Assembly: GCA_036490515.1 (NCBI GenBank)
Contig: DASXDU010000005.1
Location: 182,201-246,200 of the forward strand
Direction: 5' to 3'
Length of the DNA stretch: 64,000 nt
Origin: Palsa-1150 sp036490515
Lineage (GTDB): Bacteria > Myxococcota_A > Polyangia > Polyangiales > Polyangiaceae
Below are positions 57,047 to 64,000 of this stretch, piece after piece. Under the pieces are notes generated by a model. That model saw only the letters and a list, made by a program, of their open reading frames with translations, ran no database searches and was not told the DNA's origin. Made by a program: the position numbers and the translations under genes. Each line of letters starts with the position of its first letter. The first letter of the stretch is position 1.

Positions 57047-58087
57047 ATGCGAGACACCGGGGTCATCGTGCGCGTGGCGTGTGCGGCGTCCGTGGCCGCC
57101 GTCGTCCTCTGCTCGTCCTCCGCGCGGGCCCAGGCGCCCTCGACGTCGAACGACAAGGTCGCCGCCGAGGCGCTCTTCGAGGACGCCCGCCGCATGGTCG
57201 CTGCCGGCAACTACGCCGACGCGTGCCCCAAGTTCGCCGACAGCCAGCGGCTCGACCCCTCCGCCGGCACGCTCCTCAACCTCGCGAGCTGCTACGAGAA
57301 GGTCGGGCGCACCGCCACGGCGTGGGCGACGTACCGCGAGGCGGCGAGCGCCGCGAACGCCACCGGCCGCACCGAGTACGTCACCACCGCGCAGCGCCAC
57401 GCCGACGCGCTCGCGCCTCACCTCGCGCGCCTGACGGTGACCGTCACCTCGCCGGCCGACGGCATGCGCGTCATGCGCGACGGCTCGCCCGTGGAGCGCT
57501 CCGAGTGGGGCCTCCCCATTCCCATCGACCCGGGGTCGCACACCCTCGACGCGAGCGCGCCCGGTCACAAGCCGTGGTCCGGCAAGGTGGACGTGCCGGC
57601 GAACGAGGCGCAGGTCTCGGCGACGGTGCCGCCGCTCGAGGCGGCTCCGGTCGAGACGCCTCCGCCGCCCGCCGTCACGCCCGCGCCGACTGCACCAGCG
57701 CCCGTCACGGTCCCTCCGCCCGGCGCAGACCAGGAGCCCGGCAGGGGCAACGGGCAACGTGTCCTCGGCGTCGTCGTCGGCGCCGCCGGCGTCGTCGGCC
57801 TCGGCCTCGGCGGCGCCTTCGCCGTCATCGCGAAGAACCAGTACAACACGTCGCTCGGCAACTGCCAGACGGGCAACCCGAACGCGTGCAACGGCACGGG
57901 CGTCTCGCAGCGCAACACGGCGCGCTCCGACGGCAACATCGCGAGCATCGCGGTCAGCGCGGGCGCTGCGGCCCTCGTCGGCGGCCTGGTCATCTGGCTC
58001 ACGGCGCCGCGCTCGACGGCGTCCGCTTCCCTTCGCCTCGCCGTCGCGCCCACGCTCGGGGGCGGAGTCTTGCAAGGAGTCTGGTGA
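57047..58087 (+). CDS. exported TPR/PEGA-type protein with C-terminal membrane segments
   Basis: Protein of 346 residues. Sec signal (AASVAAVVLCSSSARA) and then a helical TPR-like part (AEALFEDARRMVAAGNYADACPKFADSQRLDPSAGTLLNLASCYEKVGR) and a PEGA-like beta domain (VTVTSPADGMRVMRDGSPV). A Pro-rich linker leads to two hydrophobic segments near the C-terminus. Likely a periplasmic, membrane-bound partner of the upstream kinase. GGGAG precedes the ATG. Its stop overlaps the next ATG by one base. Confidence 0.8.
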   Translation: MRDTGVIVRVACAASVAAVVLCSSSARAQAPSTSNDKVAAEALFEDARRMVAAGNYADACPKFADSQRLDPSAGTLLNLASCYEKVGRTATAWATYREAASAANATGRTEYVTTAQRHADALAPHLARLTVTVTSPADGMRVMRDGSPVERSEWGLPIPIDPGSHTLDASAPGHKPWSGKVDVPANEAQVSATVPPLEAAPVETPPPPAVTPAPTAPAPVTVPPPGADQEPGRGNGQRVLGVVVGAAGVVGLGLGGAFAVIAKNQYNTSLGNCQTGNPNACNGTGVSQRNTARSDGNIASIAVSAGAAALVGGLVIWLTAPRSTASASLRLAVAPTLGGGVLQGVW

Positions 58088-58740
58088 TGAAGAGTACCTC
58101 CGTCGTCGCGGCCGCCGTCCTCGTGCTCGGCGGTGGGCTCCTCGCATGCAACGGCCTTCTCGGCATCGGCGCCGCGTCGCTCGAGTCGGACGACGGCGGG
58201 ACGGTCGACGCGGGCGGCGGCGGACTCTCCTGCGCGACGTACTGCGCGACGGTGATGCAGAACTGCACCGACGAGAACGCCGAGTATCTCTCGGCCGACA
58301 TCTGCAACGCGATGTGCCCGGCCTTCGAGCTCGGCGGGGCGGTCGCCGACACGGCGGACGACACGGTGGGCTGCCGCCTCTTCTTCGCGCAGCAGGCCGC
58401 GCAGACGCCCGCGACGAGCTGTCGCATGGCGGGCCCCCTCGGCGGCAACCACTGCGGGACCAACCCGTGTGGCCCGTTCTGCGCCCAGGACATCGTGTAC
58501 TGCAACGGCAGGGCGACCGACGCCGGCGCCGTTCCCGTCCCCTACGAAGGCGGCGTCCCCGGCTGCCTCACCAGCTGCCAGTCGTACCCGTACCTCACGG
58601 GCGACGCGGGCGACACGACGAGCGAGAGCGGCAACACGCTCAACTGCCGCCTGTGGCACCTCGAGACCGCCTACACGTCGAACCCGTTCGCGGTGTTCCA
58701 CTGCCCCCACACCGAGCAGGTGAGCAGCACCTGCTTCTGA
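58087..58740 (+). CDS. Cys-rich lipoprotein
   Basis: Protein of 217 residues. The signal has lipobox L-L-A-C, and the mature part holds many Cys in a spaced pattern (CATYCATVMQNC, ICNAMCPAF, CGTNPCGPFC, GCLTSCQSY), probably disulfide-bonded outside the cell. The 'YCxxxMxNC' start is common in myxobacterial kinase-linked lipoproteins. The ATG overlaps the preceding stop (TGATG). It closes the kinase set. Confidence 0.8.
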   Translation: MKSTSVVAAAVLVLGGGLLACNGLLGIGAASLESDDGGTVDAGGGGLSCATYCATVMQNCTDENAEYLSADICNAMCPAFELGGAVADTADDTVGCRLFFAQQAAQTPATSCRMAGPLGGNHCGTNPCGPFCAQDIVYCNGRATDAGAVPVPYEGGVPGCLTSCQSYPYLTGDAGDTTSESGNTLNCRLWHLETAYTSNPFAVFHCPHTEQVSSTCF

Positions 58741-58771
58741 CGGGGCCCGCGGGCCGGGCCTCGCCGCGCGA

Positions 58772-59877
58772 TCAGCCCTTGTTGATCGCCTCGGAGGCGA
58801 TCTTCACGTCGGCGCCCGAGAGGCCCTCGACGACCTCGCGCGTGCGCGCGCGCTCCCGCTCGATCTCCGCGTCGTGCTTCTGGCCGAACGCGACGTCCGC
58901 CACCACGCTCGGCTCGTCCGCCACGTAGTCGACCTGCACGTCGATCGTCTCGTGCGATTGCGCGACGGGCCGCGACTGCGGCAAGGGGGGCGGCCGGCGG
59001 CGCTGCTCCTCGTAGGCGTCGCGCAGCGCCGCGAACATCGCCTTGGCGTCCTGCCAGCGCGCCGCCTTGTCGAAGGCGAGCGCGCGGTCCACCGCCGCGA
59101 CGAGCAGCGGGCACGCGTCGGACACCACCGTCGCCAGCGACGGCGCCTGCTCCTTCATCGCGGCCACCGTCAGGTCGAACGCCGTCTGCTTCTCGTGGAT
59201 GCGACGCCCCGACATCGCACGGAACATCACGGCGCCGACCGCGAAGAGGTCCGTCCGCGCGTCGACCTGGTCGACCGTGCCGCGCGCCTGCTCGGGCGCC
59301 ATGTAGCCGGCCGTGCCCATCACCACGCCCTGCGCGGTCGGGATGAGCGAGATCGCGCCGTCGCGGATGCGCGCGAGCCCGAAGTCGAGGAGCTTCGCGT
59401 GGCCCGCGCGCGTCACGAAGATGTTCGCCGGCTTGATGTCGCGGTGCACGATGCCCGCCGGGTGCGCGGCCTCGAGCACCTCGAGCACCTGCCCCGCCAC
59501 CGCGAGCACCTCCGTCAGCGGGAGCTTGCCGCCGACGCGCTGGAGCCAGCCCGCGAGCGACTCGCCCTCGAGGAGCTCCATCACGAGGTAGGGCGACCCG
59601 TCCTCGGCCGTGTCGTCGTCGAGGATGTTGACCGCCCCCGGGTGGCCGATCTTGTTCGCGACGTAGCCCTCGCGGAGGAAGCGCTTTCGCACCTCGGGAT
59701 CGCGGGCGAAGCGCGTGTGCAGCACCTTGATGGCGGCGCGGCGGCCGTTCCGGTGCGTGGCCTCGTAGACGGCGCCCATCCCGCCGACGTCGAGCAGGCG
59801 GTCGACGTGCCACTTGCCGTTGAGCGCTTCCCCCACGCGCGCCTCGGGTGCGATGAAGCCGCTGCGTCTGTCGCCGC

Positions 59878-59881
<4 letters not shown>
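58772..59881 (-). CDS. Ser/Thr protein kinase, soluble
   Basis: Protein of 369 residues. Kinase motifs: DVGGMGAVYEA, AAIKVLH, HRDIKPAN, DFGLAR, and APEQARG. No transmembrane helix is seen; the C-terminal ~70 residues are polar. The GTG start overlaps the stop of the upstream radical SAM-methyltransferase gene by 4 bp, so the kinase is translationally coupled to a peptide- or metabolite-modifying enzyme, a link worth noting. Confidence 0.9.
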
Positions 59882-61842
<1,961 letters not shown>

Positions 61843-61857
61843 CGGGGGGACCCGAGA

Positions 61858-61863
61858 AGCGTA
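61858..61863 (-). promoter_or_regulatory. -10-like element TACGCT for the radical SAM-methyltransferase gene
   Basis: TACGCT, 15 nt before the ATG at 61842, in the gap to the divergent HExxH gene. Confidence 0.35.
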
Positions 61864-61917
61864 GCCGATCGGCGCACGCCCGCCGGCGGCTCTCGCGCGA
61901 CCGGCGGGTGGTCCCGC

Positions 61918-61923
61918 TACTAT
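61918..61923 (+). promoter_or_regulatory. -10-like element TACTAT for the HExxH gene
   Basis: TACTAT, 6 nt before the GTG at 61930, with no ribosome-binding sequence; leaderless transcription is likely. Confidence 0.35.
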
Positions 61924-61929
61924 CCGGTC

Positions 61930-62997
61930 GTGCCGGGCCTCCTGCCTCCGCGCGATCTGGCCGTGCCCCTGCCCGGGTCGACGACCGCGCGCGACGTGCT
62001 CTCGCGCGCGGTGGGGCGCATCCTTCGCGAGCTGCGGCCCACGCTGCGGGCGCACGCGGCCTCGGCGCCTGACGACGTAGCGACCCTCGACCGCGCGCTC
62101 GGCACGATGAAGGAGCCGGCGGCGCTCGCGAGCGTGCTGCGACGGCCGCACGTGGGGGCGCTCCTCCGGACCCTCCGTGGCACGCTGCCCGGAACGCCCG
62201 CGGCGCGCGCGCTGCTCGTCGAGCTCCTCGGCACGCTCGCCGGGGACCTCGCGCACCTCGGCGTCCTCGCGCCGGTCGCGCTGCGCGCCCCTCCGCCGCG
62301 CGTCGTCTCGCCGCTCACCGGACCCGCCGACTTCCGCGCGATCGACGGCGACGGCTCGATGCTCTTCGCCCTCGCCGACAACAACCCGCTCGCGATGCAC
62401 GAGGCCCACCCCGACAAGCACGGGAACGCCGTCGACCTCGGCGGCCGTCCCGTCGACGAGTGGCTCGCCTCGCTGCGCGCCGCGCTCGCGCTCCTCGCCG
62501 AGCACCTGCCCGATCTCCGCGCCGAGATGGACCTCTACGTCCGGCAGGTCGTCCCGGTCGGCTTCTTCGAGGACAGGCACCTCTCGGCGTCGTACCGCGA
62601 GGCCATCGGCACGCTGTACCTGTCGCTCCACCCGAGCCCTCTCACGATGGTCGAGGCGCTCGTCCACGAGTTTCAGCACAACAAGCTGAACGCCCTCTTC
62701 GAGAGCGACGACGTCCTCGAGAACGCCGACGCGCCGCTCTTCGCGTCGCCCGTGCGGCCCGATCCGCGCCCTCTGCGCGGCGTCCTCCTCGCGGTGCACG
62801 CGTTCGTCCCCGTCGCGGTGCTCTACGAGAAGCTCGCGGCCGCCGGCGAGCGCGGCGTCGAGCGCCGCTTCGAGGACGTGGTGCGCATCAACCGCGAGGG
62901 GACCGAGGTCCTCCTGCCCAACGCGCGCCCGACCGAGGTGGGGAGGGGCGTGCTCGAGGAGCTCGCACGGTGGGACGCGCACTTCCGGGGCGGGTGA
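61930..62997 (+). CDS. HExxH-motif putative peptide-modification protein
   Basis: Protein of 355 residues. The core is 'HPSPLTMVEALVHEFQHNKLNALFE' (H246-E247-x-x-H250), followed by 'RPDPRPLRGVLLAVHAFVPVAVLYEKL', the pattern of the HExxH family associated with radical SAM and other RiPP clusters. Members have been linked to 2-oxoglutarate-dependent beta-hydroxylation of peptide residues rather than proteolysis. The N-terminal half is helical. It is divergent from the radical SAM-methyltransferase gene with an 87-bp shared promoter region. The substrate may be a peptide modified by its neighbours; none is seen next to it. Confidence 0.78.
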   Translation: MPGLLPPRDLAVPLPGSTTARDVLSRAVGRILRELRPTLRAHAASAPDDVATLDRALGTMKEPAALASVLRRPHVGALLRTLRGTLPGTPAARALLVELLGTLAGDLAHLGVLAPVALRAPPPRVVSPLTGPADFRAIDGDGSMLFALADNNPLAMHEAHPDKHGNAVDLGGRPVDEWLASLRAALALLAEHLPDLRAEMDLYVRQVVPVGFFEDRHLSASYREAIGTLYLSLHPSPLTMVEALVHEFQHNKLNALFESDDVLENADAPLFASPVRPDPRPLRGVLLAVHAFVPVAVLYEKLAAAGERGVERRFEDVVRINREGTEVLLPNARPTEVGRGVLEELARWDAHFRGG

Positions 62998-63181
62998 GCA
63001 CGCGTTCGACGAGGCTCCGCGCCTCGGAGGTCGCGGCGAAGCGGCGAAGGAGCGCCGGATCGATCGAAGGCGCGGAGGGATCCTCGCCGGAGGGCGGCCC
63101 GTCGTCGCGGGAGTCGGGGCTCCCGTCGTAGGAGGGGGGGCTCTGGTCGCCGGAGATGGTGTCGTCGTCGTCGGCGGCCAC
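62888..63181 (-). CDS. possible small ORF or gene remnant
   Basis: A 97-residue reading frame from GTG whose first ~60 codons have almost only G or C in the third position, as real genes here do. It starts VAADDDDTISGDQ, continues acidic and Pro/Ser-rich, then 'IDPALLRRFAATSEARSLVERVL'. The good codon pattern continues about 25 codons upstream of the GTG without a start codon and then meets the tandem repeats. The 3' end overlaps the HExxH gene by 110 bp, which is suspicious. It may be a truncated gene or a precursor-like peptide. Weakly supported. Confidence 0.25.
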   Translation of the reverse strand: MAADDDDTISGDQSPPSYDGSPDSRDDGPPSGEDPSAPSIDPALLRRFAATSEARSLVERVLTRPGSARPTVRAPRARPSPPRSGARWAGGPRSPRG

Positions 63182-63235
63182 CGGATTCGCGGCGGAGATG
63201 CAGGGGCAACGAGCAGAGGCGCGCCCGTGCGACGC

Positions 63236-63585
63236 GGAGGCGGGCTTCTTGGTGGCAAGAGGGCCGTCTCCGCGTCGGGGAGGCGTGCCTCTGGTGGCAA
63301 GAGAGGCATCTCCGGGTCGAGGAGGCGTGCCTCTGGTGGCAAGAGGGACGTCTCCGCGTCGAGGAGGCGCGTCTCCTGGTGGCAAGAGGGACGTCTCCGG
63401 GTGGGGGAGGGGCGTCTCCTGGTGGCAAGAGGGCCGTCTCCGCGTCGGGGAGGCATGCCTCCTGGTGGCAAGAGAGCCGCCTCCGCGTCGGGGAGGCGCG
63501 TCTCCTGGTGGCAAGAGAGCCCTCTCCGGGTCGGGGAGGCGCGTCTCCGCGTCGCGGGGGCGTCCCTCCTGGCGGCGAGAGGGAC
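63236..63585. repeat. 42-43 bp tandem repeat array with short palindromes
   Basis: The core GGTGGCAAGAG recurs at 63251, 63293, 63335, 63378, 63421, 63464 and 63507, spacing 42-43 bp, with a degenerate last copy at 63571. Each unit carries a variant of the palindrome GAGGCRYGCCTC. Period variation shifts the frame, so it is non-coding. It fills most of the gap between the HExxH gene and the last gene. No transposase or cas gene is present. Confidence 0.8.
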
Positions 63586-63593
63586 GCCCATGC

Positions 63594-63746
63594 ACCAGGC
63601 GGCATGCGCAACCTATGGAAATGCGGGCCATTTCCGGGAAAGCGCATCGCCTCGAACGAAAGTTCGAAAGATTCCGGACCCACGTGGCCACTACGGGGTT
63701 GAGGGGGCGAAAACCGCTCCCCGAAAGAAAGAAGAACAGAAACCAG
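63594..63746 (+). promoter_or_regulatory. AT-richer leader with two perfect hairpins before the last gene
   Basis: GGAAATG (63617-63623) pairs with CATTTCC (63629-63635) over a 5-nt loop. CGAAC (63653-63657) pairs with GTTCG (63662-63666) over a GAAA tetraloop. Base composition is clearly less GC-rich than the neighbourhood. GAAAGAAAGAAG before the ATG may act as the ribosome-binding region. A regulatory leader is likely, mechanism unknown. Confidence 0.45.
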
Positions 63747-64000
63747 ATGGCAACCAACATCGCTCTCGGAAACAAGGCGACCTCGGTGACGAAGCTCATC
63801 GCCGGGGCCAAGAAGCGCTTCCCGAACGGGACCCAGACGGTCACGATCGGTGGGCAGAACTTCACGGTGGACCAGCTGACGACGGAGATGCAGTCCTTCG
63901 TCGACAACCGGGCCGCCACCGTGGCCGCTCAGGCAGCCGCCAAGGCAAAGGTGGCGACCGAACGTGCGCAACGACCGTCCCTGCTCGCCGTCATCGCGGC
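63747..64000 (+). CDS. hypothetical protein, truncated by the window end
   Basis: First 84 residues of an open reading frame that continues beyond the window. It begins MATNIALGNKATSVTKLI, then 'FPNGTQTVTIGGQNFTVDQLTTEMQSFVDNRAA' and an Ala/Lys-rich helix. No signal peptide. Such small proteins with 'GGxxFTVxxLTxxxQSFVD' recur in Polyangia genomes as far as I recall, without known function. Base use is a little less GC-rich than the neighbours. Confidence 0.7.
   Translation, partial: MATNIALGNKATSVTKLIAGAKKRFPNGTQTVTIGGQNFTVDQLTTEMQSFVDNRAATVAAQAAAKAKVATERAQRPSLLAVIA

Noticed and set aside
63236..63585. CRISPR array
   Set aside because: The repeat period equals the unit itself with no unique spacers, and no cas gene is present.

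Overview
The window is about 70% GC or higher, with almost every third codon position G or C. It carries many lipoproteins, Cys-rich 'NCGxCGxxC' surface proteins and Hanks-type Ser/Thr kinases, and has no visible insertion sequence. This fits a myxobacterium, most likely of the Polyangia/Sorangiineae (Labilithrix-like). No search was possible, so the placement is inferred from gene content and style.

Layout. 0-12 kb: two Cys-rich surface lipoproteins, a small protein of a repeated RFCGxC family, a thioredoxin-2, a YHS-type copper P-type ATPase, a lipoprotein, an Hsp70-like ATPase, and an NlpC/P60-like protein followed by an exported protein. 12-18 kb: a protein of unknown function, an oppB/oppC pair with an unusual OppB insertion, and a phosphohexomutase. 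17.7-23.8 kb: rpmI-rplT-pheS-pheT, the usual translation operon, but split twice by minus-strand genes (an OmpA-like lipoprotein and a second RFCGxC protein). 23.8-32.8 kb: two Ser/Thr kinases, a DUF1232 protein, an IgGFc-binding-like lipoprotein, two tandem thioredoxin-fold isomerase paralogues, and an ECF sigma/anti-sigma pair.

32.8-63.0 kb is the remarkable part. Eight genes carry ten intact radical SAM CX3CX2C motifs, two of the genes having two radical SAM domains each, and a ninth gene is a radical SAM-like protein that has lost the cluster cysteines and the GGEP motif. Interspersed are a fused double flavin-dependent halogenase, a phytanoyl-CoA-dioxygenase-like Fe/2OG enzyme, an HExxH 'peptide modification' protein, an HTTM-like membrane protein, a Tat-exported protein coupled to a radical SAM gene, and a compact His-Xaa-Ser (Hxs) operon. 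That operon has two small HxsD-like proteins, an HxsB-like maturase and, just downstream, a 104-residue peptide ending in one HCS and fourteen HGS triplets. The region looks like one or several interleaved peptide-modification (RiPP-type) systems. The HGS peptide is the only obvious substrate. A kinase / TPR-PEGA protein / lipoprotein set and another kinase sit inside it at 55.5-59.9 kb.

63.0-64.0 kb: a tandem array of 42-43 bp units containing short palindromes, a relatively AT-rich leader with two perfect hairpins, and the start of a small hypothetical gene that runs off the window. No rRNA, tRNA, CRISPR array or transposase was seen.
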